Shown here: in pieces, positions 28,341 through 36,697 of the stretch | Layout: every line of letters begins with the position of its first letter | Numbering within the stretch: the first letter of the stretch is position 1 | NCBI RefSeq assembly: GCF_002007645.1 | Contig: NZ_CP019791.1 | Location: 1,178,001-1,242,000 of the forward strand | Direction of reading: 5' to 3' | DNA: 64,000 bases | Source of the DNA: Anaerohalosphaera lusitana | Lineage (GTDB): Bacteria > Planctomycetota > Phycisphaerae > Sedimentisphaerales > Anaerohalosphaeraceae | The notes under the pieces: generated by a model | Told to the model about the DNA's origin: nothing | Seen by the model: the letters and a program-made list of their open reading frames with translations, nothing else | Databases searched by the model: none | Translations under genes and position numbers: made by a program

Positions 28341-31300
28341 GTGTCAAGAAACTGTCAATTATACCTTCCCTTACGCGAAGCCAACCGCAGGAAAATTGGC
28401 GGCAATACTGTAATTCAAGTTGCAGAGCCAGCCCAAATTTGCGATCTTACTTTCCAGAAGACGGCTAAAAGTGCGTACTTATACAACGACTCATTGGGCC
28501 GCGAATTTGCGATTTACCCGCCTAGGACAAAGCAGAGTCATTCAGAGGTGCCGTGCCAATTACGCATCTGCCAGGATGCGATAGGCCCAGAGGACCTTAC
28601 CTGTGACACAAAATTAAAGTGGTTGCAGCATCCAGCAGATGATTGGGTTGCAGATCCAAAGTCAATTGTTAAAGAATGGCAGGGACATTTTCGCTTTATA
28701 CAAGAGGATGAGAAAAGTGGCACGGTGGGGCTGCGGGAACCACAGATTGGCGCAATTCATGCTACTGCCGCCCATTGGACGTTAAGAAGTAATCCAGTGA
28801 CAGTTGTAATGCCGACGGGCACAGGCAAAACTGAGACAATGCTGTCGCTGCTGGTTTATGCTCAATGTCCTAGGCTGCTTGTAGTGGTCCCCTCCGATGC
28901 ATTAAGATCGCAGCTATTTACCAAGTTTCAGTCACTTGGTTGCTTGCGAAAAATACAGGCAATACCGCATGGCATCCCGAATCCTTGTACAGGATTGCTT
29001 AAAAGAGGGATTCATGACGAGCAAGAAGCCAGAGATTTTGCTAATTGCTGCAATGTTATTGTTGCTACAGCTAGCATTCTAAATAGTTGTGACGAGGCGT
29101 CTCGCAAAGCCTTAGCTGGAGAATGTACTCATCTTTTTGTTGACGAGGCACATCATCTAGGGGCCAAAACTTGGCAGCACATTAAAGACTTGTTCGAAGA
29201 AAAACATGTGGTGCAATTCACAGCTACTCCTTTCAGGCGTGATGGTAAGCGTTTCAGTGGCAAACTGGTCTACAATTATCCGCTTGGGCGGGCGCAGAAA
29301 GCAGGCTACTTCAAGTATGTAGATTTATGCCCTGTTGATGAAATAGATGAAGCTGCATCAGATAGGAAGATCGCCGAAAGAACCATTGCCAAACTTCGAG
29401 AAGATTTGGAGAAGACGTTAGACCACCTTGTTCTTGCCCGTGTAAAAAATATAAGTGATGTCGAAAACGTGGTCAGCATTTACAATGAAATTGCACCTGA
29501 GTTTAATGCTATTGGAATTCACTCACAAGTATCACAAACAGAAAAGTTGAAGTGTCTTGAAAAACTTGAGAACCGGAAGTCACGAATTCTAGTTTGTGTT
29601 GACATGTTTGGCGAAGGGTTCGATCTTCCGAATTTAAAAATAGCAGCTATGCACGAAATTCACAGGAGTTTGCCAATCACATTGCAGTTTGTGGGTAGAT
29701 TTACCCGTAAAGCATCTTCCGTTGGGGATGCTTCTGTGGTTGTAAATGTAGCAAATCCTAGTGTAGATAAGGAATTGCAAGCACTGTATGCTGAGGATGC
29801 CAATTGGAATGAACTCTTACGGCGACAAAGTGAATCAAAGATAGAAGAAGAAGTTCGTCTCCAGGAACTTATAGACAGTTTTGAAGGCACTCTACCCGAT
29901 GAGCTTCCTCTCTGGAATTTGCGGCCAACGATGTCGGCACTTATGTTTACTGCCGAAGAAGCAAAATGGCAGCCGGAGAAACTTCTTGAGGTTCTTCCGT
30001 CGACCGAAGTCCAGTGGCATGCAATAAATCCAAGCGAAAAGATCATTGTCGTCGTGTTCGCAAAAAAGGATGATGTGAAATGGGGACGGTATAAAGACAT
30101 TAGGGATTGGACGTGGCATCTTATAGTGGCTAACTGGAATGACGAACTCGGCTTACTATTCCTTCATGCTAGCAATTATGGTGTACTAAATACCCGAAGA
30201 GCAGCATGTGCCATAATTGGAGATGACGCTAAGCTGGTGAATGGATTACGTGTCTGTCGAGCTTTCAGTAACATTGAGAGGCCTATGGTGAAGAATCTTG
30301 GTGCGTCCAGGACAGGCACAGTTCGTTACACAATGTATTTTGGTCCTGACGTGTCTGCAGGGCTTTCTCTAATTGAAAAGTCTGAAGCTAGTCTAAATAA
30401 TCTATTTGGATGGGGATACGAAAATGGCAGTCGAATAACTCAGGGGTGTTCTTTCAAAAAAGGAAAACTGTGGTCTGTTACTGGAGGCACAATTAATGAT
30501 TGGCAACAGTGGTGTTGCGGTGTAGGAAGTAAAGTTATCGATGAAAATATTGATGAAAATGAAATTACATCTGGTTTTTTAAAACCTCAAGAATTAGAAG
30601 CTAGGCCGCGAAAAGTGCCAGTAGAAGTAGAATGGGGTGAGGATATTTTGCGATCTGCTGAAGATCGAGTAATTATCCGCCAAGGAGAAGATGAATTCCG
30701 GTTAAATGAAGTTGATATTGTAATTGATAGCCACTCTGATGAGGGGCCATATAAATTTAAAATTATAAGTCCAAAGTCTGAAAGTGTATATAATTTTCAA
30801 ATCGGTGGGTCACAAGGTTTTAGCTATTCTTTAATTGCAGGTTTAGAAATAGAAATCAAAAAATCTAGTGGAGAATTCAATTCACTTGCTGATTGGTGCA
30901 TGCGTGATCCACTATTGTTTATGTATGCTGACGGTGCTTTTTCATATAATAATTTTCTTGTAGAAGCTGAATGCCAGGGTGAATTTGATGCAGACTCTAT
31001 TGAGACGTTAGATTGGGCGACTGTAGATATTAAAAGGGAGTCAGAAGGACAAGACAAAAGAAAAGATTCAATACAGTACAAAATGATTGAGAACATATGG
31101 GACGATTATGATGTGATCTTCAATGACGATGATTCAGGAGAAGCGGCTGATATCATTGCTATAAGACGTGAAAGTAATGACCAAGTGACTTTGTGCTTAG
31201 TCCATTGCAAATATTCGTTGCACGATCAAATTGGTGCGAGAGTGGATGACTTCTACCAGCTCTGCGGTCAAGCCCAGAAATGCATCAAATGGAAGCACGG

Positions 31301-31538
31301 TGGAATGAAAGCATTGCTTGAGCACATGAAAAGTCGTCATAACAAGTGGAGACAACAAGGGTATAGCAGGTTTAGAAAAGGTGCTTATGGGGATGCGAGC
31401 AAACTTGAGCAATTAACGCGTCGCTCTAAATTACAGTTTGAGGTTATGGTTGTGCTGACCTGCCCCCGAATTATGTACCAGCTTCTGTTAGAGAGTTATC
31501 CTTCTCATCTGTCGTGTATTGCTGTAGCTGAGCCGTAG
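28341..31538 (+). CDS. DEAH helicase with C-terminal nuclease-like domain, 3' end replaced by IS sequence
   Basis: 1065 aa as read now, GTG start with AGGAGG five bases upstream. Superfamily 2 motifs: MPTGTGKT (I), VDEAHH (II), TATPFRRDG (III) and QFVGRFTRK (VI). Near 935-957 a DIIAIRR...LVHCKYS segment looks like a PD-(D/E)XK core with His in place of the second acidic residue. The native frame runs only to base 31455 (residue 1038); the last 27 residues are read from the inserted IS3 element. Removing the IS plus one GTGC duplication gives an uninterrupted 1076-residue protein ending FRVIASA. The displaced tail is still present at 32742-32857. The truncated protein keeps all visible helicase motifs but may be unstable or inactive. 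Confidence 0.8.
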   Translation: MSRNCQLYLPLREANRRKIGGNTVIQVAEPAQICDLTFQKTAKSAYLYNDSLGREFAIYPPRTKQSHSEVPCQLRICQDAIGPEDLTCDTKLKWLQHPADDWVADPKSIVKEWQGHFRFIQEDEKSGTVGLREPQIGAIHATAAHWTLRSNPVTVVMPTGTGKTETMLSLLVYAQCPRLLVVVPSDALRSQLFTKFQSLGCLRKIQAIPHGIPNPCTGLLKRGIHDEQEARDFANCCNVIVATASILNSCDEASRKALAGECTHLFVDEAHHLGAKTWQHIKDLFEEKHVVQFTATPFRRDGKRFSGKLVYNYPLGRAQKAGYFKYVDLCPVDEIDEAASDRKIAERTIAKLREDLEKTLDHLVLARVKNISDVENVVSIYNEIAPEFNAIGIHSQVSQTEKLKCLEKLENRKSRILVCVDMFGEGFDLPNLKIAAMHEIHRSLPITLQFVGRFTRKASSVGDASVVVNVANPSVDKELQALYAEDANWNELLRRQSESKIEEEVRLQELIDSFEGTLPDELPLWNLRPTMSALMFTAEEAKWQPEKLLEVLPSTEVQWHAINPSEKIIVVVFAKKDDVKWGRYKDIRDWTWHLIVANWNDELGLLFLHASNYGVLNTRRAACAIIGDDAKLVNGLRVCRAFSNIERPMVKNLGASRTGTVRYTMYFGPDVSAGLSLIEKSEASLNNLFGWGYENGSRITQGCSFKKGKLWSVTGGTINDWQQWCCGVGSKVIDENIDENEITSGFLKPQELEARPRKVPVEVEWGEDILRSAEDRVIIRQGEDEFRLNEVDIVIDSHSDEGPYKFKIISPKSESVYNFQIGGSQGFSYSLIAGLEIEIKKSSGEFNSLADWCMRDPLLFMYADGAFSYNNFLVEAECQGEFDADSIETLDWATVDIKRESEGQDKRKDSIQYKMIENIWDDYDVIFNDDDSGEAADIIAIRRESNDQVTLCLVHCKYSLHDQIGARVDDFYQLCGQAQKCIKWKHGGMKALLEHMKSRHNKWRQQGYSRFRKGAYGDASKLEQLTRRSKLQFEVMVVLTCPRIMYQLLLESYPSHLSCIAVAEP

Positions 31539-32301
31539 GCGAAGCGGAAGCAATGCACGAGGCGGCGAACTCGGCCGGGGTCGCGTAGTCCAGCCCGCTG
31601 TGCGGCCGATGGTTATTATATTCCATCCGCCACTGTTCGACAATCACTTTCGCTTCCTTAACCGAGTAAAACAATTCACGATTGAGCACCTCATCTCTGA
31701 ACTTGCCGTTGAACGATTCTATAAAGCCGTTTTCCCACGGCTGACCCTTCTCGATATAAAGCGTTTCGACGTTCTTTTTGCCGAGCGTCTTCTTGATCGC
31801 ATGGGCCACAAATTCCGGCCCATTGTCGCTGCGTATAAATCCAGGCACGCCTCGGACCGCAAACAAGTATTCCAGCGTTTCAACCACATCGCCCGACTTG
31901 ATCGACCTGCCTACTTCTATCGTAAGCGACTCACGCGTGAACTCATCGAGCACCGTGAGAAACTTCAGGCTGCGCCCGTCCTCGCTCTGGTCGCTGACGA
32001 AATCATACGTCCAGACATGGTCCTTGTACTCGGCCTTTTGCACGCTGCAGCTGTTGTCGCTGTTGCCTTTCGATTTTCGCCCTTTGCGTCTGTGATGCAC
32101 TTGTAACGCTTCCTTTCGCCATATTCGTTGAACTCGTTTGTGATTCACACGCCAGCCATGCTGACGAAGCTTGGCCGTTATAAACCTGTAGCCGTAGCAC
32201 TGGTGTTCCTTTGCCAGCTCGATTATCTTGCTAGTCAGTGCCGTGTTCGTTGGCTGTTGCTGAGGTTTATACCGCTGGCTCGCTCGCGGCTGACCTATCA
32301 C
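31471..32301 (-). CDS. IS3-family transposase orfB (DDE integrase core)
   Basis: 276 aa from the GTG at 32301. It has an HTH_21-like N-part and the rve integrase core with DDE residues in TYDFVSDQ, IRSDNGPEF and NGFIESFNGKFRDE. The frame is open further upstream (SPARRRKSARHVQ...), up to the orfA stop, without its own start. The natural product is therefore most likely the orfA-orfB fusion made by -1 frameshifting at GGGAAAT (32382-32388). The C-terminus ends before the left IS end. Confidence 0.92.
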   Translation of the reverse strand: MIGQPRASQRYKPQQQPTNTALTSKIIELAKEHQCYGYRFITAKLRQHGWRVNHKRVQRIWRKEALQVHHRRKGRKSKGNSDNSCSVQKAEYKDHVWTYDFVSDQSEDGRSLKFLTVLDEFTRESLTIEVGRSIKSGDVVETLEYLFAVRGVPGFIRSDNGPEFVAHAIKKTLGKKNVETLYIEKGQPWENGFIESFNGKFRDEVLNRELFYSVKEAKVIVEQWRMEYNNHRPHSGLDYATPAEFAASCIASASPTAQLQQYTTDEKDNSLTEAGT

Positions 32302-32375
32302 CTTGCATGCCCGACGCTCGGATACGGCCAGACTCTTTTGAACATGCCTGGCCGATTTGCGTCTCCGGGCCGGGC

Positions 32376-32654
32376 TCAGTAATTTCCCGAAAGCGCCTCC
32401 TTGAGGATGGCGTTGTCCAGTGCCTGGTCGGCAACGAGCTTTTTGAGCTGAGCGTTCTCTTTTTGCAGGGCCTTGAGCTGCTTGACCTGGTCGAGCTTCA
32501 TGCGGCCGTACTGCTTGCGCCAGTTGTAGTAGGTCGCCTCGCTGATGCCCAGCTCACGGCAGGCCTGCTGGACCGTACCGCCGGAGCCGATTACAGCATC
32601 CGCCTGACGGAGCATCTTTACGATCTGTTCGGGACTGTGATTCTTGCGTTTCAT
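32376..32654 (-). CDS. IS3-family transposase orfA (HTH_Tnp_1)
   Basis: 92 aa. The helix-turn-helix at ~8-45 (SPEQIVKMLRQADAV, CRELGISEATYYNWRKQYG) binds the IS ends. A leucine-zipper-like coiled coil follows (LKALQKENAQLKKLVADQAL). The last codons hold the slippery heptamer G-GGA-AAT two codons before the TGA stop. This is in the right phase for -1 slippage into orfB, the normal expression mode of IS3 elements. Confidence 0.9.
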   Translation of the reverse strand: MKRKNHSPEQIVKMLRQADAVIGSGGTVQQACRELGISEATYYNWRKQYGRMKLDQVKQLKALQKENAQLKKLVADQALDNAILKEALSGNY

Positions 32655-32741
32655 AAGAGCATCCTTTCCATAAAAACTAACAAATTATAACGGATACTCT
32701 CTAATCAGCAACGGTACAGTTTTTCGGGGTCAAGCCAGTGC

Positions 32742-32857
32742 AGCCTGGTTTATCGAAAAGCCAAGTGTCACATTCCATTCTTAACTTACTTGGTACCACG
32801 GAGTTGTATCTCAAAAAAACAGCAGATGCAAGATTTCGTGTTATTGCTTCAGCTTAA
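32742..32857 (+). pseudogene. Displaced 3' end of the IS-interrupted helicase gene
   Basis: Joined to base 31455 (after removing 31456-32741), this continues the helicase frame: GTG-CAG at the junction, then QPGLSKSQ, LLGTTELYL and FRVIASA, stop TAA at 32855-32857. This gives 38 native residues now cut off from their gene. The clean continuation shows that the host gene was intact when the IS landed. It has no start of its own. Confidence 0.88.
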
Positions 32858-32858
32858 G

Positions 32859-33539
32859 CTAAATATCTTCCTCGAGAATTTGTCCGTTTTCCTTCAGCCA
32901 CGATCTTGCCTTTTCCATTTTTGGTGTGTGGGTGCGAACTATGCTCCAGAAATTGGCCGTGTGATTAGCTTCGAGTAAGTGCGCAAGTTCATGGACAATC
33001 ACGTAGTCTACTGTGAACATCGGAGCCTTGATCAACCGCCAGTTTAGATTGACATTGTTTCTTGGAGTGCACGAACCCCACCTGTAGCGATTGTCGACTA
33101 TCTTTATGTGATTGAAATTGACGCCAAGTTCTTTAGCGTGTCCGACAGCTTTAGGAAGAAGTTTTTCTTTGGCTTTAGCAATATACCAGTTCTTCAAAAC
33201 CGTTTTGCGTTGATGTTGTTGCGAGCTCGGGATTAAAAATCGATTCGAAAAGCAAATTTCTTCTAGCTGCTCCACCAATTCTATACGGTACAGTTTGCCC
33301 AAATATAATGCTGATTCACCATTAACTAGCTCCTTGCCAGGTGGGTGTGGGAGATCAGAATATTTCTGACTGTGTGTTAATTTTTCAAAAACCCAAGCTT
33401 TCTTCGACTCGAGTATTTCTCCAATCCTGTCATCTGGAAGTTCAAATGGCGCGTGCACAACTACAGATTTGTCGCGTTCAACCGTGATTGTCAGCTTTTT
33501 TCGCTTCCGAGATCTTTTTACTGTGTACGCAAACTCCAT
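32859..33539 (-). CDS. YgjP/DUF45-like M48-type metallopeptidase of the type I R-M operon
   Basis: 226 aa. The zinc site HELAHLLEANH (HExxH, third ligand expected in the following EANH/FW region) and preceding VNLNWRLI...VDYVIV are typical of the YgjP-like (DUF45) family. Such genes are regularly encoded next to hsdR; their role is not settled, with control of restriction-subunit turnover one suggestion. The ATG is 6 bases after the hsdR stop, so it is the last gene of the R-M operon. Its stop lies two bases from the displaced helicase tail, convergent. Confidence 0.85.
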   Translation of the reverse strand: MEFAYTVKRSRKRKKLTITVERDKSVVVHAPFELPDDRIGEILESKKAWVFEKLTHSQKYSDLPHPPGKELVNGESALYLGKLYRIELVEQLEEICFSNRFLIPSSQQHQRKTVLKNWYIAKAKEKLLPKAVGHAKELGVNFNHIKIVDNRYRWGSCTPRNNVNLNWRLIKAPMFTVDYVIVHELAHLLEANHTANFWSIVRTHTPKMEKARSWLKENGQILEEDI

Positions 33540-33545
33540 CGAACT

Positions 33546-36500
33546 CTATTCCGCATAAAGAATGGTATCGTTTTTGTTCTCAGCGATTTCCATGGTTCTG
33601 CTTATCAGACGGTTTCTATTTTGGACTAAGCCAGGGATAGTTTGGAACTTTCTTGAAAGCAGCGTCTTTTTGATTTCAGCACGCAGTCGATTTCGGGCAG
33701 GTATGCTTTCCCAGAATCCTGTAAGTTGCAGCTCACGTTCCACAAGATTATAAATGTGTTGAGTAAGGTCGACCAATTGGCTGACCTGATCCTCATTCAT
33801 TTGTCCATCAAGGTGAATTTCTCGTTTAAGCATTCGAAAGAAAGGCATCTGTTTCTTTCTATGCAGTCCATATGTTGGCTCTTTGCTTGCATTGACAATT
33901 CGCGATCTTAGCTTTTCGAGTTCCTCATAAATTTTTTGCCAATTGTCCCGGAACTCTTCAAAGATCTTTGTCAGAGCCTCTGCAAAAGAAGCTTGCAAGT
34001 CAGGATCATCATCCAACTCAATCTCCAGATGGTGGCGGATTGCATGCTCAACCTCGGCTGCTTTAGTCTTGGTTCGACTGCGATTGGCAACATCTTTTTG
34101 AAAATCTTCGTCAAGTATGGAGATCGGCTTGATTTTAACGTCAATGCCTTTGGATTCTAAATGCTCGTCTGCAATCGCCCTAAGCTTTGGGGGTACCCCT
34201 TTCATACTCAGCCGTTTGTCACGAAAATGTTTGCCCGCTAGGACATTAATCTCTGTTAATGCTTGATAGTCATTCATGTAATCTAATGCCTGACGAGCTG
34301 GGAACACGAGGTTGAGGCACTTAGTTAACTTCTTAAATGCCTGAATAAACCTGTACCGTAAATCTTCGTCATAGAAAACATCGAAGAACGCGTCATGATC
34401 GGTCAAATCAGTCAGACCATTTTCGTTCAACAGTGACATGATTTCAGCGTGGCTTTCTTTCAGATCGCGAAGTTCCTGTTCAGGGAAACTCAGTGTGTCG
34501 ACAATCTCTTTCTGCTCACGTTCATCATATGCATCTATCGCTTTTTTAAGATGATGACCAATCCCCACGTAGTCTACGACGAACCCTTTTTCCTTTGTTT
34601 CATCGCTTACGCGGTTAACGCGAGCAATGGCCTGTAAAAGATTATGAGCTACGACCACTTTGTCGAGATACATGACCTGCTCAACGGGTGCATCAAAACC
34701 TGTTAATAGCATATTATTGACGATGAGAATTCCGATATCGCCTTTTATGCCTTCATCCTCATTGCCAAAAGCCAGTTTAAAGCTCTTTATGCTGGCGTCA
34801 TGCTTAGACTTATCGCTATATGCCTTCAGATGTGGTAAGTCGTTATGTCCGCCAGAAATAACAACGTCTGTCTTCAGTCTTCGCAACTGATCCAAATCCA
34901 GCTTGTTCGGATTTGATTGCTCTAGACATGAGACTGCTTCAGATAATGCTGTGTCAATAGCGTCCTTGTATCTTACAGCTGCTTCACGAGATGTTGCCAC
35001 TACCTGGGCTTTGTATCCGTTAGGGTAAACATGCGTTAAGTAGTGTGTCACCATGTCTTTGGCTTTGGCTACTATTGTATCCTTAGCTTCAAGATAAGCC
35101 TGCCGTGATCCATAGCCCAGAACCTTTAGCCTTTCCTGCAGATTATAGTCACTGAAAACATCTTGAAACTGGGAATCCATAGCCTGCTGATCGGCCACTT
35201 CAGCGTTGTGAGTGCGTCCTTCATATACGATTTCAAGTGTCACGCCATCATCTATAGATTGACGCATAGTGTACTTATCAATGTAGTCACCGAAGACCCG
35301 TTCGGTCTTATCGATTGGTGTCCCTGTATAGCCGATCTTGGCTGCGTTAGGGATACCTTTATCGAGATTAGCTGCGAGTAGTTTGTATTGAGAGCGATGA
35401 GCTTCATCCGTCATCACTAAGATATTTGGGCTTGTATTCAGCTCCGGAAAAGTTTCGACCAGATCTACTTCCCTGAACTTATGAATCATAGCCATCACCA
35501 AGTCCGAAGTATCGGTTCTCAGTAACTCCTTTAATCGCCTTATCCTATCTGCGACTTTTACAGTGAAACCGATGCTCTGGCTTGTCTCAGTAAGTTGTTC
35601 TTCCAGCTGAGTTCGGTCGGTAACAAAAACAACTTTCCAGTGTGACAGATTGGCATGCCTATACATCTCGCGTACCATAAACATCATGGTGAGAGACTTT
35701 CCTGATCCTTGTGTGTGCCAGACAATGCCGCTGCGCTCGCGGGGACTTTTTCCGGCTAGGAGTCGCTTAACTGCAAGCTTCACAGCTCTAAATTGCTGAT
35801 ACCGCCCGACAATTTTGATAGCCTGCCCTTTGTCGTTTGTAGAAAACAATGTAAACGTGCGTATAAGGCTCAGTAAATTTTCATGGTCAAGCATTCCGGC
35901 CACAAGTCGTTGCTGGTCATTCGGACCGCTGGTTCCATGTTCCAGTTCATCCACACTGCGGGGATAAGGATCAGCCCAGCGATAGAAATATTTTTCACTG
36001 TGCGTTGTTATGGTGCCGAACTTGGCCTCCTGGCGACATGTGACTACAACAAACTGATTGTAATAGAATAAAGGTTTGCTTCCTTCGCCATTTGCCCCTC
36101 GCTGTTCACTGTAACGAAGTAGCTGATCGATTGCTTCAGGTATTGCGTCATTTACCTTTGGCGACTTACACTCGATGACGACTACCGGCAGGCCATTGAG
36201 AAACAGGACGACATCAGGAACAATGTGATGCTCCGTTCCCAAAACACGAACCTTGTATTGGCATACAGCAATGAAACGGTTATTCTTCTTTTCCTTAGAG
36301 TCAATGAACTTGACAGTTGGACTTTGGTCTCCGGTCTGTCGATTTTCGCTGACACTCGTATTCTCTAGAAGCAATTGCAAAAGGTGTTTGTTATTTTCAA
36401 GCAGGTTAGTTCCCGGGAAGTTAGCTGTTAGTTGCTTTACGACTTCTTCAACCTGATCGTCTTCAAGCCAGGGATTGATAACCTTCAGTTGTTCCCGCAA

Positions 36501-36680
36501 TACTGGGGGCATAACCACTTCGGCGAAGCTTTCTCGTCCGGTATCACCAGGCTTTTGTTTTTTGTCAGTCAGGTCGATTATTTCCCAACCAAGTCCCTCA
36601 AGCTGAGCAAGCAAAGGTAGTTCGACATGGTTGCGTTCGTCGATTCTAAAACGATTTTGCTTGTCATTATGACCAGCCAT
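33546..36680 (-). CDS. hsdR: Type I restriction endonuclease subunit R
   Basis: 1044 aa, usual length. The N-terminal PD-(D/E)XK nuclease is visible as PDVVLFLNG...VIECKSP (Asp156, Glu170, Lys172). The translocase motor follows with Walker A HTQGSGKS (~320), DEAH in VMTDEAHRSQY and motif III IGYTGTP. The C-terminal helical region would contact the methylase complex. It translocates and cuts unmodified DNA at a distance from sites defined by HsdS. It lies 17 bases after the DUF262 gene, part of the five-gene leftward operon. No truncation or frameshift seen. Confidence 0.94.
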   Translation of the reverse strand: MAGHNDKQNRFRIDERNHVELPLLAQLEGLGWEIIDLTDKKQKPGDTGRESFAEVVMPPVLREQLKVINPWLEDDQVEEVVKQLTANFPGTNLLENNKHLLQLLLENTSVSENRQTGDQSPTVKFIDSKEKKNNRFIAVCQYKVRVLGTEHHIVPDVVLFLNGLPVVVIECKSPKVNDAIPEAIDQLLRYSEQRGANGEGSKPLFYYNQFVVVTCRQEAKFGTITTHSEKYFYRWADPYPRSVDELEHGTSGPNDQQRLVAGMLDHENLLSLIRTFTLFSTNDKGQAIKIVGRYQQFRAVKLAVKRLLAGKSPRERSGIVWHTQGSGKSLTMMFMVREMYRHANLSHWKVVFVTDRTQLEEQLTETSQSIGFTVKVADRIRRLKELLRTDTSDLVMAMIHKFREVDLVETFPELNTSPNILVMTDEAHRSQYKLLAANLDKGIPNAAKIGYTGTPIDKTERVFGDYIDKYTMRQSIDDGVTLEIVYEGRTHNAEVADQQAMDSQFQDVFSDYNLQERLKVLGYGSRQAYLEAKDTIVAKAKDMVTHYLTHVYPNGYKAQVVATSREAAVRYKDAIDTALSEAVSCLEQSNPNKLDLDQLRRLKTDVVISGGHNDLPHLKAYSDKSKHDASIKSFKLAFGNEDEGIKGDIGILIVNNMLLTGFDAPVEQVMYLDKVVVAHNLLQAIARVNRVSDETKEKGFVVDYVGIGHHLKKAIDAYDEREQKEIVDTLSFPEQELRDLKESHAEIMSLLNENGLTDLTDHDAFFDVFYDEDLRYRFIQAFKKLTKCLNLVFPARQALDYMNDYQALTEINVLAGKHFRDKRLSMKGVPPKLRAIADEHLESKGIDVKIKPISILDEDFQKDVANRSRTKTKAAEVEHAIRHHLEIELDDDPDLQASFAEALTKIFEEFRDNWQKIYEELEKLRSRIVNASKEPTYGLHRKKQMPFFRMLKREIHLDGQMNEDQVSQLVDLTQHIYNLVERELQLTGFWESIPARNRLRAEIKKTLLSRKFQTIPGLVQNRNRLISRTMEIAENKNDTILYAE

Positions 36681-36697
36681 ACTCTCTCCTCGACTTA

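Larger units (their letters stand above)
31456..32737 (-). mobile_element. IS3-family insertion sequence with 4-bp target duplication
   Basis: 1282 bp. The ends are imperfect inverted repeats: TGACCTGCCCCCGAA on the left and, read inward on the other strand, TGGCTTGACCCCGAA on the right. GTGC directly repeats outside both ends (31452-31455 and 32738-32741), which is the target-site duplication. Two leftward frames, orfA and orfB, encode the transposase. Both ends, both frames and the duplication are intact, so it looks recent and possibly active. It sits in the 3' end of the helicase gene. Confidence 0.92.
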
